A DNA stretch of 64,000 nucleotides from Sepiola atlantica (GCA_963556195.1 OY744529.1:55343483-55407482), one strand, 5' to 3'. Counted from the first letter of the stretch, positions 1 to 12,224 are shown. Numbers and translations: made by a program. The notes: generated by a model from the sequence alone, not told the origin.

Positions 1-172
1 AATGCTTGAGAGGCTGTTATCATGACAACAGAATAGTACCTACACTATCCCTCCTCCTCCCTAGGAGGATGCTGTCATAATGAACGAACATATACTAGAT
101 TACCCCCAAGGAGGAGGTAATTCATTGGAGGATGTCTCATTACAACAGAACAGATACTACACTACCCTCTTG
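1..172. repeat. Three-unit diverged tandem repeat, unit about 60 bp
   Basis: Three related units begin near 8, 64 and 127. Each has a GATG(C/T)TGTCAT-like start, then ACAGAA..A..TACACTA-like sequence, separated by CCTCC/GGAGG runs that could pair. The third unit contains AGAACAGATACTACACT (147-163), identical to the reverse complement of the branch-site-recognition region of U2 snRNA. Units are diverged and no reading frame is conserved. Confidence 0.5.
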
Positions 173-1880
173 ATTGAGCATTAAAATGTAGTACAATATT
201 AATAAAAGTACTCAGATAGCTTTGACTTTAGACAGACAAATATAATATCTCCCTCAGTAGTATATACGTTCATAACTGTGTTCAAAAGATATTGCTGATA
301 TGTTTACGTACATATCTATATAATAATACGTTAAGGTAATTTATGTTCGTACGTACGTTATCGCCCGCAACTCATTTTTTTTAGATGGAATCGCCCGATT
401 GCCGAAGATTTATTTATTTCAATAATATTTAGCTGATAATTATTTTTACGGTAAGAAGTAAGAGCGTATTTATTTTGAAACGATTTAAATTGTAACAATA
501 AATTAATTAAATTGTCAAAATATTCGTTTTATTAATTTAAAAGAAAATATTTAGCTAAAAATTATTTTACAGTAAGAAGAAAGAGAATATCTATTGTTTT
601 AAAATATAGAAATTGTTCAAATTTTCAATAAATAAAAAAGAGACATATTCGTTTTATTTATTAAAACATATTTAACTGACAATGCTAATTATTTTTTAAG
701 GAAAAAGAGACAATGTTTGCTTAATATTATTAAATCTTACATAACTCTATTATTTCAAACGAATTATCATTCCCAGAAACTTATGCAGCTAGATGAAGAC
801 ATTCAGCGTGGAATTTCCACGGGCCCCGCTAGTTTTTATGATATATTAATAATCAATACACAAAATCTATAGAATTAATCAACATAACCCTATTTGCATT
901 ATAAATGTGTTGTACTACTATCCTCATAACTTGTCGTTCGTTATGCTTTCTGGCCTTCTTTTGTCGTAGTCAGTAATCGTCCGGGTATTTCGAACTAAAC
1001 CATTCATTTATACCACACGGGAAAACCGTCATATAGACAATATAAATAGGCACCTTATCTAAAACAGCGTGTAATAAAATTGATGCACGGACGCCTTGAC
1101 GCACGCTTTAATATCGATATACGAACGGATGGCAGAGGCTTATCAAACTTTAATTTGGTGACAAAATGAAAGAAATAAAAAAAACATATCCTAAATAGCG
1201 ATTATCATTAGTTTGTTTACATACAGATCTGTACCTCTACTCTTACAAATATACAGGAATCATATTATGTATTATATTTTAAAACATTTTTATATTTACA
1301 TTCATAACAATTAAAAATATCAGAACTAGGCGTATCAGAATATAAATATGTACAGGGAAAAATATATTGATATTTTTAAAACGTTCATTCTCCTTCCCAA
1401 ATCGTCTTTATTGCTACTCTCACCGCGCTAGTATGTAATCTTTCATTTGCATAAGTTTAAATGTGTGCGGAAATATGCGATCCTATCGTATTGAGATATT
1501 GTTATAAACACAACGTGTAAATATGTTAAATGCGCACGGGAGAGAGGCTCGCGTCATACACACGTAGAATCATAGCCATGCGTACGCACAGGCACTTGTA
1601 AATAGAGACGGACATATTGCCGGCGAGTGTTATTATTAACAGTCTGATCGGATCTTTTGAACCGAACTTAAGTGCGAGAATATTTAAAGAGGACGTCTGT
1701 TTGATGGACCCACAGTTGAAGACAACAAATGAAATGAAGCTATAAAAAATACAGGCATAAATTGATCGCCGTCGCGTCTCTCCCTCTTAGCCACCCTTTA
1801 CCGTTGCTTGACACCCCCTTGTTTCTGGCAATTTAATATCTTCCTACTGACTTTTCCAACCAGCAACCAACGTCTTCATT
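173..1880. other. AT-rich noncoding stretch with a diverged tandem repeat
   Basis: No gene seen. Positions 422-730 hold about three diverged copies of a 120-bp AT-rich unit (ATATTTAGCTGA..ATTATTTT..GTAAGAAG, then ATTCGTTTTATT). At 805-832 lies ACTAGCGGGGCCCGTGG on the minus strand, a GC-rich head resembling other ACTAG-plus-CCCGG starts in this window, so 422-832 may be one dispersed repeat read on the minus strand. Confidence 0.5.
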
Positions 1881-2300
1881 CCCGTGTCATTAATTGACTT
1901 TCGTTTTTTTCCCTTTTTATTTTCCCTTAACGGATCTTTTGAACGCTTTTGTTACAATGGCCAACGGTTTCGTTTCTTTATCATTTTTTTGTAGCAAATT
2001 GTGTCATTTTCGCATTTATTTCCTTTTCTGTTTGTCGCTATTTTTCTGCCATCTCCTCCTTTCTTTCTATTTTTATTTGCTGTTTCTTTTATTCATCATC
2101 GTCAACCTGCTTTCCTTTTCTTCAGTTATCTTCCAAATTCAGTTTCACTTTCTATTCTCCTTTCCCTTTCTTTATGTGTAAAATAGTTTCTCTTCTTTTG
2201 TCTGAATTTCATGTCGATTTTCTTCATTTCTTTCCAGACAGATTTTTAATTTTCTTTTCTTACAACATCTTCTGCGTTTCCGTATTTTCTGATATTGCAC
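1881..2300. repeat. Pyrimidine-rich tract (plus strand)
   Basis: About 420 bp of mostly T and C on the plus strand, with runs such as TTTTTTTCCCTTTTTATTTTCCC. Overlapping frames encode only F, L and S strings, as expected of low-complexity DNA, and are not called as genes. Confidence 0.7.
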
Positions 2301-3764
2301 TTGTCCCTTAACCACACACAAAAAGAACGAAAATAGCCAATAATAACCTTCTCATAATTATTACTCGTCAATGGTGTTTGTTTCTTCCTCATAACTACTT
2401 TGCTTATTGTTTCATATCGATAAACTCGCTGGGTTGAGCAAATCGATTTGTCAATAGATAAACGCCAATATGACATAATGAGAAGGTGTAACATATTGCC
2501 TCTGTTTTTTAGAAAGTCTTTCCGTCTGAGGAATCAATAAATCACAATGAAACATTTGTTATACTCTAACCAAGGCTCATCTGATCGCGATACATTGCGA
2601 TGTGCACATATTACCACAGACGCTAGAAATTCACAAACCGAGTTCAAGTCTCGTCAAATCTAGCGCGTTTATTTACGTATTAAACTAATTTGGGAATAGA
2701 ATGGATCCATCTGTTTTCTACAACTATATAATATGAAGTTGGTAGATTTTACATTTCTCGACCAAACATTAAATTTGGTTATCCTAACTATATTCGACAT
2801 TAAATAAAAGATAATAGAAATTAAAATGAAATTAAACTGAATTGCTTAGATTAACATTAAATAATAAATATAACAATTGTTATTACGCGTCGATGATGTC
2901 TGCCGTGCAGATTAAAGTTAGAGGTTTCTTGCTGTTTATCGAATCTCATATTATTACTCTTTTTTTCAAGAACTACTTCATTGTAGGTTTTGGGGAAACA
3001 ACAACAACAATAATAATAATGTAGAAATTATGCATTAGCAGTCAAAATGGATGAATAAGGGCCCTGTGTACTCCTTCACCTACCGTTAAACTCTACATTG
3101 AAATGTATATTTGTTAATTTGTATAATTTCAAATGTTCAAGACTTTTAGTGTTCATGAATATTCGGGCGAGAACATTGTCCACGATAGTATTACGAAACT
3201 TTTCAATGCAAAATTATATTCCTCGTAAAATGTTACTTTGTAAAAGTTGTGTTTCATCTTGGTACATGTTTTTGTTTCCTATTGTATCCTCGGATAGACA
3301 GACAGAGACACCACATTTATATTATAGATTTAGAATATTCCATCATTATCGATTAGAATATTCTACCCAGACATTTAATCATTATCTGATGATGATTCTT
3401 TGATCATATCCTCAAGAATACTAAGGCATTGAAAGGATCACTATCTCTTACTGGGGTCAATTATAGGAACAATGCGGCATACTGTACGGGAGTAAAATTG
3501 TACATTCGTGTCTCAATTTGAATGTGTTTTACAAATTAATATCATTTACTTAATGATTACGGAATATATTATTATGCTAATATATTATGATCTCTAATAG
3601 TTTATAATTGAATTGTTTTGCGGTGAACAATAGTAATTCTTTACGAACAAGAAAGAACTGTGCTTTTTTGACATGTACTTTCATGCTACGTACTTTGCTG
3701 AACATACTGCACTTGTACATCCTCAACGTAAATATCTCCGACCAACCAGCTTAGTAGCAAAATC
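2301..3764. other. Noncoding, nothing recognised
   Basis: AT-rich sequence with only short random frames on both strands. A small CAA/TAA run lies at 2998-3020. No repeat family or gene is recognised. Confidence 0.5.
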
Positions 3765-3978
3765 CCACCCCTTTTCTGTAGAGGTCTCTAAATGCCGGAA
3801 GATTTTTTTGCATTCTAATAGCTTCTTTCCTCGGACCGCTTGCCTTTGGAAATTCCTCCCTACTCGCTGTTTTCCCGACCGTACAAATATGCTGGAATGT
3901 AGATGTAATGTGAACAAACATCCTGCTGCCCAACCTCTCACTCACGTTGCTCCTATAAATCTGGCCCTATCACAGTAA
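3765..3978 (+). pseudogene. 3' end of a CR1/Jockey-group LINE reverse transcriptase (fragment)
   Basis: The frame around 3828-3960 reads NSFFPRTACLWKFLP then CFPDRTNML and a C-terminal NVNKH. This is the conserved tail downstream of the polymerase domain in CR1/L2/Jockey-group LINE proteins (family form: FFPR..xLWNxLP..CFP...xFKxxVNKHL). The same signature occurs near 45090-45200 at the end of the plus-strand LINE there, so both belong to one local family. Only the extreme C-terminus is kept; no polymerase motifs are present upstream, as expected of a 5'-truncated insertion. An open frame of about 100 codons spans it, with first methionine at 3673, but that start is incidental. Confidence 0.6.
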
Positions 3979-4139
3979 CCCCATATGTTTCAGTAGCAAT
4001 ATGCCCTTTTCGAATATACAAAAGTAAAAATGAATGCAATTTTGATTTCATAATATACATTTCCAGCGATCTATTAATAGATTTTCCGCCTAAAACCATA
4101 TTTCAGTTTTAATCAAAATTTATGAAATATTTTATCAAT

Positions 4140-4214
4140 AAATGTGTTATCCATAAATGTGTTATCCATCTATGTGTTATCCATAAATGTGTTATCCATT
4201 TATGTGTTATCCAT
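4140..4214. repeat. 15-bp minisatellite, 5 copies
   Basis: Unit AAATGTGTTATCCAT repeated five times without gaps. The first three bases vary (AAA, AAA, CTA, AAA, TTA); the other twelve are constant. Confidence 0.9.
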
Positions 4215-6399
4215 AAATCTTAAGCGAACATCTGTGTTAATCTTGTAAGATTATCGTTTCAAATCTTTTGAGAAAACGTCGAAATATTATTTCGAGTCAC
4301 CAGTTGATTTTTTTGTCTTGCCACTCGTATATAAGCAGACTAGTATAACTTACAACGCGATAGAAAAACACTGGCTCGTATCCCGTAATAAGTGTCTATT
4401 TCAAAAACCAAATATTGCAGGCAGGTTTAGTAACGTGTGATAGTAAAGGGAGTAGAACTTTTATAACCGGCTTGTTTTTTCATTTGGAGTGTTACTTTGC
4501 GATAAGTGGCTTCAAGAAACCAATTAATACATGGCACACGGTGCCAATCCAACTTTCATAAAAGTAATACTTACTTGCATAACACGTATATTTTTATTTA
4601 CGTGGAAGTTGCACCATTGAAAACTAGAAGAATGAAGACAATCTTTCTCAATGACAGTAACGTTCTTGCTAAAAGGAAAATGTCTCGTTTTGAATTGCAC
4701 GAAGAAAATAAGAATACTAAAATCGTAATCCACTTTAACAGCTATCAGCGAAGAAAATCTATTCTATAAATATAATAATTCTGACTTGAATTCAGATGTT
4801 GACAGGATATCTATATTTCATGCGTGATGTCTCTGTGGGGTAGTTTATCTATGCGATTGAAAACAAAGCCCTGTACGAAGAACAAACAAGTTTTCAAGAG
4901 CATTTTTACGAGGAATCCAATGGTGGTATTCATTTTGTATTCATTATATAGCGAGGCCTGAACTTTCGCCAGACAACTATACACATTAAAGACGACTATT
5001 AACTTCGTGTTATTTTATCTTTAGCTTGAAAATTATAGAAATAAAAATATGAATAAAATGCTAATATGCGGTTCAGGGCTGGGATAAAGAGTACACCTGG
5101 TTCTTATTCATTCCTAAGCAACACTGAGTCTGCTTACTCACTGCTGATAAGATTATCCTAAATCTTAAATCTTTTAGATTAAAATACCGTAATGGTGTGA
5201 AGCAGATTTTTGAAGACTAACGAATTAAATAAAAGTTGTTTAAGGCATAATACTTTCACATCTTGTGTAGGGCTATTACACACGTATGCAGCCTTCATTA
5301 GCCAAACAAGACAATTGCTACGGAATAGAAAATAAAAAAAAGGTTTCATATTCTCATGACCTTTTTTATGAGCAAATACACTTTTATTATAGAACACAGT
5401 CGAACGTACCATGACCGTAGAAACAGTGCAATTCTGTTTTATGTAACAAATATTCTTAGTTGTCTTCAAGTTTTACAAAACAGAAAAACAAGTTCTGTTT
5501 TTCTGTTGTCTATTTACTCTTTCATTGGCTGATCTTTGTTCTATTGTTATGTCTGGTGTCATAGAAACACGGGATTTTACGGTTGATGAACCCGGCTTAG
5601 AACATAAATGGTTTTCTTGCGCCTATCATCCAAATTCAAAATCGGCAACACATTTAATTATGAAGCGGCACCCCGCGGAACTTCATCACAAAGGGTGTGA
5701 AATAAAAGAAGACGGAATGGATTTAGCAGTGAAAACTGCTTTTGATCTGGCTTTGACGTCTTTGCTACTGTTTAGACAAACTTGATCCCGTGTTTGTGGC
5801 ATTTAATCTGTTTCCTTTTAGAAATATATATAAATAATATTTTTATGCCAATAAAACGAGCCAGAAATATGATTGGCCTTCGCAGCTAAAAGAAGAAAAC
5901 ATCCACAAGTCTAACAGTATTGTTTTCATGCCTCTTCGACATTTCCCCTTTTCACCCTTAAAACACCAAACACATTGCACAGAAACCGTATACTATTAAT
6001 ACAATACCACTAAACACATCGCACTTTTATAAACATGCAATCCGACAGTTCCGTAAAATATTACATGAATCTCCCATTTTTACGATTATTTATGAAATAA
6101 TCTAGTTCTATCAAAAATATTCTACACAATATTTCTGTTCTTAATCTGATATGGCAACGTAGTTCAACTATACATTACTTTATTAACCAAAAAGCAATTG
6201 GTTTATCAATGTAGTTTAATAAACCTGCATTGAAAATAACCCTGTAAATCGAGAGGAAATATAAAAAAATGTCAATCACATTTTAAAATCCTATTAATTA
6301 TTTTGAAAGTCTCAATTAAATCACATTTCATTCTTCTCTCGTGAAATAATTAATATTTTCCGATCTCTACTACCTGCAATTTTTACTCATTTTATTAGT
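4215..6399. other. Noncoding stretch, one short unrecognised frame
   Basis: AT-rich, no recognised gene or mobile element. The only protein-like frame is at 5549-5785, listed separately. Other frames here are short and of random composition. Confidence 0.45.
5549..5785 (+). CDS. Unrecognised small open frame, 78 codons, doubtful
   Basis: The frame is open from a TTG at 5525; its first ATG is at 5549 and it ends in TGA. Composition is mixed and protein-like (charged, aromatic, Cys and His residues, for example HKWFSCAYHPNSKS and KRHPAELHHKGCEIKEDG), unlike the surrounding low-complexity frames. I do not recognise a domain. It has no signal peptide or membrane span, and no splice sites or neighbouring exons could be assigned. 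It could be a decayed exon, a mobile-element fragment or chance. Function unknown. Confidence 0.2.
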   Translation: MSGVIETRDFTVDEPGLEHKWFSCAYHPNSKSATHLIMKRHPAELHHKGCEIKEDGMDLAVKTAFDLALTSLLLFRQT

Positions 6400-6530
6400 G
6401 TTCTAATTCTTCTTTGTATGCTTTCAAATCTCAATATCATATTCCAATTTCCATGTGTAGACACTGGAACACAAGTCTTAGTGTGTCTTCGTCATTGATG
6501 AAAGCTTTTATGAAATGAGGGCCTCATGTT
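6400..6530 (-). pseudogene. Possible decayed LINE reverse-transcriptase fragment
   Basis: Read on the minus strand, a broken frame gives ESIQRRIRTLI, like the LLExVQRRATxxI motif near the C-terminus of CR1-type reverse transcriptases. The segment also resembles 28185-28250 on the same strand (shared ATTC(C/T)AATTTC(C/T)ATGT and GACACTGG), which lies in a better preserved relic. Too short and broken to classify firmly. Confidence 0.35.
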
Positions 6531-6679
6531 AGACCAATGATACCCCAGTAAGAAACATATGCTATTTTATAAATATAAAAACTAAATAAATACATTAACG
6601 GTTTTTGTTTTTACTTATTACATCTATTTCTATCCCGATCTAGCCATGTTTGTTCACGTAAACCTGCTAAACTTACCAG

Positions 6680-7195
6680 TATTAATTATTTCCTTTTCTT
6701 TTGCTCCATCCCTCTCTGTTTCCTTGCCTCCTATTTTACTCTGTCTCTTATCTGTTATGTCTATTTGTCACTTATCTTCACTCTATCGTCTCTGCGTTTC
6801 TCTTTTCGCCCTTTCATCTTTTAATTCTTTTCACTCTTTTATCTTTTTTCTATGTTTTCCTGTTCCCCGTTTATAATTATCTATCTTTCTCTCTCCTCTC
6901 GTATCTCTCTCGTATCCTTTTTCGTTCTCCTGTTCTTTCTTCCGTGCGTTCTCTTCCCTCTCGCTTTCTCTTTTTGCTTTCTTCTGGTGTCTCACTCTTA
7001 TCTCTCCCTTTACTTGTCTTTCTCTTTTATTTATTTTCTTCCCATCTCTCGTTATTTTCTTTCTCTCTTCCTCTTACTTCTTCTCCTTCGCTTCATTTTA
7101 TTATTCTCTATTTTCTTTTCCGTTCTTCTATCTTTGTTTTATTTCTCTTTCTTTTCTCTCTGATTTCTTTTTTCTTCTTTCTTTCTTATGTTTGT
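6680..7195. repeat. Long pyrimidine-rich tract (plus strand)
   Basis: About 515 bp of almost pure C and T on the plus strand, with TCTCTC, TTCTTT and CCTT blocks but no fixed period. A 182-codon open frame from 6701 to 7249 encodes almost only L, F, S, P, R and V; this is a product of the base composition, not a gene. Confidence 0.75.
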
Positions 7196-8865
7196 GTGGA
7201 TCACTCTTTGATCGTGCATCGTCTATATCAACGTATCGAAAGCAGGTAAGTTGGATATCCATAGTTACTCCCCACTATCACGCGGGCACAATTAGACACA
7301 AAGGCGGTTTTAATGTGAAAAATCCATCTCCAACCCAAATGGGCACCGTGGATTGAGAACACAAATGCTTGTCCCGCCTTGTTGAATAAACGTACTTACA
7401 TATATCTGTTATAATATAAGCTAGATACACATCTAATTTAAACACTTTCAAAATGCGTGAATATGTCTATTCATGTAGATACGGGCTGTTTTCATCCATT
7501 AATCTATTAAAAAAAAATATTTCAGTAAGTTCTCAGAAATCAAAGTGCGCCTTCATGGGGCATAGAGTTGATTTCTATATGAGATACATAGATATCCGAG
7601 TGTTGAATCAAGATTCTTCTCTCCATCTAAACGTTGAGTTAGTAAAGCAGTGAAGGACACTAATTTTTCCTTTCCTCAATTGACAACTTAATTACGTTAT
7701 AATTTATCTTTATTGTGGTATTTTTCAATTTTACTGGATTCCAGAACAAGAATTCACTTGGTCTGGTGGAGTATCCAACTAAGTGCTGTTAATTGAGGAA
7801 ACATAACTAGGAGAAAGTGCACGATTCCTCATATAGGCCAGCGTATAGCCGTGTCGAGGGATCTTATTTTGACTTTAAATACTATGGTATTTAAAATATT
7901 TGGCCAGGGTTTACTTGTAGGGTGAAGTATCCTCATGTTATGTTGTCCTGACAAACCCTTGCACAGAAAACGCTGGAAGATTGTGTCTAATAGATAATTC
8001 AGACTATCGAATGGGCTTAGATGTGTGAGACAACATTTATATATAAGTATGTACGCATGTATAAATAGACACACTAACGCAAACACGAATACGAACACAA
8101 ACTCACACAGCTTTTGGGCTGCGTCAGCCTTTAAGTAAATGTGTGACTTTAATGGCGCCAATCCCACCTAGGTAGTTTTGTCTGCATAATCACTAATAAA
8201 ATATTTTCGTACACTGTTTTTTCAATGTTTGCTGTTTCAGTTAAGGGTGGGAGGATAATGTGTATTGAAAAGGGAGCTGAGCAGTCTTAGATCGAGGCAG
8301 TGATGCCGCAACCCACCCACCGAGTAATATGATTCTAATGTTGCCCAATAAGTGTTATTCCATATCAATGTTATGCTTGATATAATCTTACTTAAATGTT
8401 ACGGGGGTTGGGATAGAGACGGTGGGAGACAGATACAAGTAACGGAGAGAAAAACTTTATTTAAGTGATGGACGGAGAGGGAAGGAGTTGCAGGGGTAGG
8501 CGAAGACATACGAATGTAAAAATAGGTGTTGGGTCGGACCTACAAACGATCTTATTATATAGCATGAAATAAATGTGAGTGGAAAGGCATAAAATATATG
8601 AAATTTAGAAAATAAAAATGACCTTATATCTGTGAGTTATGTATTTAAGCGTGCATACACACACATGGGAAGAGATACACACATGGGAAAGGACAGAAAG
8701 CGTGTACGCACACATGGGAAAGAAAAAGGCAGAACGAAGAAACAAAATTATACAATAATACATGTTGAAGCACCCATTTACACCGGGTTGTCGATTTTAT
8801 CTATAACTTCAAAGACGATATCTGTTTTTTAATCAACGTTTCACATTTATGAGTAACTAGCAGGA
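7196..8865. other. Noncoding, nothing firm recognised
   Basis: Mixed-composition sequence without a supported gene. Three imperfect copies of an ACACACATGGGAA(A/G)-type block lie between 8655 and 8725. 7450-7560 shares short stretches with 50945-51010 (TATTCATGT..GGGCTGTTTT) and may be a dispersed-repeat scrap. Confidence 0.4.
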
Positions 8866-9583
8866 TCTGTGTACGGGCGTTACCCAGGAAAATCGAAGGA
8901 GCCTGGTAACTAATGCCCCTCCCCTCATCTGAACACATATAAATACTTCTAAATGATTTTTTCTTAGCTATAAATGTTTATTCTGTAAGTATTTTATTCA
9001 TAAATAACATGTCAACGTTAGTATTAATTCATGATTACGAAACACTGGAAGTAAAGTAATCGAAAAAAATGCTAGCTCTGCAGTAACCCTATCTACTTAT
9101 AATATAATATAATGTCAGGATGCCACGATTTCTGTCAGTTCGTAGGAAGATAATTTTTGTAAACGTAAGAAATACATAAAAACACATCTCAACCACTAAA
9201 TAATACATAAATAAATTTGAGGCGAGACTGCGAATGGAAACCGGAGACTTGAAGTCTCCCTTCTTACCAATGAACTGCGATCTGAAATAGTAAGAAGAAT
9301 TACAAATTACTGTACTCATTTCTTTTGCTTAGTGAAAAATTGGGAATGAGGCTTTGCCCCCCACCCTTTCCCTTTCTCTCTAATTGTTGAACAAACACAC
9401 GCAAACGGCGCTTTTTATTTCAAATTCATTAAAAAAAATATTTAACTTGAACTACAAATTGGCGTTAAAACAATTTATTATGTCATAAAAATAAACAAAA
9501 CTTTCAAAGAAAAATAACCCTGTTTTTTTTTGTTAGAAAATAATCGGTAACGAGGATATTTTTATTTAAGTCGGGCAAAATAT
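8866..9583 (+). repeat. Dispersed-repeat head (ACTAGC start) and AT-rich flank
   Basis: Starts ACTAGCAGGATCTGTGTACG, then GCGTTACCCAGGAAAATCGAAGG. The same head in other versions lies at 10128, 30134 and 50174, and in the minus orientation at 832. The AT-rich remainder has no gene. 9550-9597 is similar to 9920-9970 (CGAG.ATATTTTTATTT..AGTCGGG.AAAATATT), so the insertion between them may sit in a duplicated segment. Confidence 0.4.
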
Positions 9584-9858
9584 TGTCAGCTCAGCGTTCG
9601 GGCCTTGATTCCATCGGTCTTAAGGGATTTTTCTGTGCAGTTCTAGGAGGTTCATCCTCCAAGGCTTTGTCTTCTCACCCTTTGAGAAGGGGTTATTTTA
9701 TTGCTCATCGCCTGAGGCGCCCCTACCGTAGAATGCCGACGGGGCTGCCAGGCATTTTTTATAAGTCAGAGTGCCCTTTCTCTAGGGCGCTGGTTTTCAA
9801 TCCTACTTTCCGACCTTGTGTTACATCTTACCGCTGTGGGAGGGAGATAAAAAAATTA
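9584..9858 (+). mobile_element. Structured SINE-like repeat, copy C (lacks the U2 head)
   Basis: Shares long exact blocks with the copy at 34841-35150 read on the minus strand: TGCAGTTCTAGGAGGTTCAT, GCCTGAGGCGCCCCTA and AATGCCGACGGGGCTGCC, in the same order and spacing, and ends in the same way (TTACATCTTAC..GAGATAAAAA). The 5' part matching U2 snRNA is absent, so the copy is 5'-truncated. GC content is much higher than the surroundings and the body folds into GC-rich hairpins. The open frame through it (9583-9861) is incidental. Confidence 0.65.
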
Positions 9859-10127
9859 TAATATTTTGAATTTTCAATTATTTTAAAAATACGATCTGTA
9901 TTTACAAAGTTTGGTACGAGATTATTTTTATTTTAAAGTCGGGAAAAATATTATCTGCTCAGCTCGCATGTTTTCTTTTTATATAATGCTAAGTTTCATA
10001 GTACACGTGAAACGCCGAACTAGAACATACATCGGAAAATATATTTCAATTTTGTTAAGAAAAAATTAAATTTAAAAAAAAGTTTAATTTATTATTTGTT
10101 GGATGTTTGTTACTTTATAATATAACT

Positions 10128-10465
10128 AGCAGGGGTACCCGGAATTGCCTGGGGCTTTCTCTTTCCTGGTCGTCCCCCTTCCCCGGAGCAAAACGAGAGG
10201 CCCAGACGATGTGAAAACGATGACATTTTGTAACCTCCCCCGCCCCAAAAAGTTCCGAGTCGTTTCGGCACGAAGAAATCGATTTTTTTTATTATTGTTA
10301 ATTGTTAATAATAAACAAAATCGAACTTATTTTTATTATTTACACTGGTCGAAATTTGCGATTTCAGATATGGCTGCCATGACGGAGTGGGATCTTTCTA
10401 TTAAAGCCTATTCAGAATTAGAAGCAACACGATTAAACCCATTCTTAACACAAAGTAAAAGATGA
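10128..10465 (+). repeat. Dispersed repeat with ACTAGC head
   Basis: Begins ACTAGCAGGGGTACCCGG followed by AATTGCCTGGGG, a head pattern also seen at 832 (minus), 8866, 30134 and 50174. The body is GC-rich to about 10280 and then AT-rich. A 106-codon frame crosses it but looks like no known protein. Probably a SINE or other nonautonomous element; class not established. Confidence 0.4.
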
Positions 10466-11369
10466 AAAAGTTGTCTCATGTAATGTCGGTACTAATTTTA
10501 AGCTAATTGACCGTTCGGCGACAGCTCGACAATTTCCGTAAATCACAAACATTCGGGCCGATATCGGTCTCCTATTTCTTAAGATTTGTTAAATTTTAAT
10601 TCACTTACGAATTTGTATTATTCGAACTAATATTCTCATCTTACTATATAACACTCCAGAAAAACATTCGACTCTGAGTCAGTTTTGTTCGGTTCAAATT
10701 CTGTAGAAGCACCTAATTTTTGTCCACTCCGAGAATTTTGTCGGCAATATTCTGTACTGGATACGTACTTACTATGTTTTATTTGTTAATAATGTGAATT
10801 TGTAATATATTTAAGTTAATCAATTTTGTTTTGTTATTAATTAAGATACTTGTATTTATTATAAATTCTTAGGAGACCCTCATGCTAGTTTTCTCTTCAA
10901 CAGTTTAAATGCGTCTAAATTCATTTCAGATTTCTAAGACTACGAAGTAATTCATCTAATTTTTTTTAACTATTAACAAAAATTAAAATGACTGACTTGT
11001 TTTCGAAAGAAATCAAAATGCAAAACTGATTCCCCAATCTGTATTCTAAAATAATTGTTGTTTTTTCTTTCCGCGAAAGATAATATAAAACATACATTTA
11101 AAAAAATGTATTTTTCGTTTTACCACCCGGATGTAGGGTTAGTAATAAAAAGGGTTCACGGCATCATCTTTTGTCGCCGCCACATACCGCCACTAGATTC
11201 CACTGCCCACCAGAAGTTGTCTCACGTGACTCACATACACCAATCAATCGCAATCATTTAAAAATAGAGAATCGTCTTATTAAAAATAAGCATTAAATTG
11301 ACATTTTATCCCCCCCCCAAATACAATATATTTTTCGGTTGTTTTTATTTTCTTACTTTTCAAAAGTGA
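10466..11369. other. Noncoding, nothing recognised
   Basis: AT-rich, no coding frame of note. A CCCCCCCCC run at 11311 and poly-A/T blocks are the only features. Confidence 0.5.
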
Positions 11370-11423
11370 ATTAACGTTGATTTTTTTATTTTACTCGAAA
11401 AGTAAAAAAAAATCAACGTTAAT
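11370..11423. repeat. Inverted repeat (hairpin), arms about 24 bp
   Basis: Left arm starts ATTAACGTTGATTTTTTTA (11370-11395); right arm ends AAAAATCAACGTTAAT (11401-11423); loop CGAAA. The left arm carries three extra bases. A related 18-bp palindrome around AACGTT lies at 11722-11743. Confidence 0.7.
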
Positions 11424-11769
11424 ACATAATTTGCTAGATAGAAAAAAAATCCTCCCCAAAATAAGCACTAGATTTAGACTTCGTACCCGATATAAACATT
11501 CTATGTTTTACTATATATTTTTTGGCGTATATTCAAGCGGTTAGCTTCAAAAAGAGGATCTATTTTGTTTTGTAAGAAACAAATCATAAACTCAGTGTTA
11601 AATATAGTTTTTTCTTTAATTTATAATGGGTTTCTAAATAATAACGTTATTTTAGCACGGTCATTAAACTACAAAAGTACCAAAAAAAAGAGTACGTATG
11701 ACATAAAAAATATCTAAAAGTAAAAAAAATTAACGTTAATTTTATTTTAAAATGTAACAAAATAAAGCT

Positions 11770-11972
11770 TTGGCTTACAAAAAATGCCTGGGCAGCCCCG
11801 TCGGCATTGCACGGCAGGGGTACCTCAGGTGAGAAGGCAAAGCTTGGGAGGGTTGACCTATAACTACACAGGACAATACCCCAGACCGGCAGAATCAAGG
11901 CTCGAAAGCCAAGACGGTACCGGTCTACAGAGTGTAGCATCCATCGGAACAGATACTGCACTCGAAATCTAG
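11770..11972 (-). mobile_element. U2-headed SINE-like repeat, copy B (diverged)
   Basis: Read on the minus strand it starts with a diverged U2 segment (GTGCAGTATCTGTTCCGATG, U2-like to GTATCTGTT), then the body shared with the 35-kb copy: GGTA(C/T)CGTCTTGGC, CTTGATT, TGTCCTGTG(T/C)AGTT, then CCTGAGG..CCCCT and AATGCCGACGGGGCTGCC. About 60 bp of the body (one hairpin block) is deleted compared with the 35-kb copy. It has no protein frame. It shows that the U2-like head is a heritable part of the family, since two separate copies keep it joined to the same body. Confidence 0.65.
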
Positions 11973-12224
11973 AATTTAAGGCCTGCAGTTTTAGTCGTTA
12001 CTGACTGAGCTAACTAATTGAACTTATTAAAGTCTTTCGAATAAACACACTTAAGCAATTCACTAAACCCGCTCGGTTGACTGTGCAACTCTTTAGTTAC
12101 AGAAGGAAGAGACACGGCAGCCGAGCTAAAATATACAACCGTAGGTATGATATTTTGGCTAGTCACTAACCATAATTTTGAGAGGAAATAATAATAAAAA
12201 ATAGGTTGAAACTGTGTCTGCAGT

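Noticed and set aside
6701..7249. 182-codon hydrophobic frame, possible membrane protein
   Set aside because: It lies in a polypyrimidine tract and contains almost only residues encoded by C/T codons; overlapping frames are equally open.
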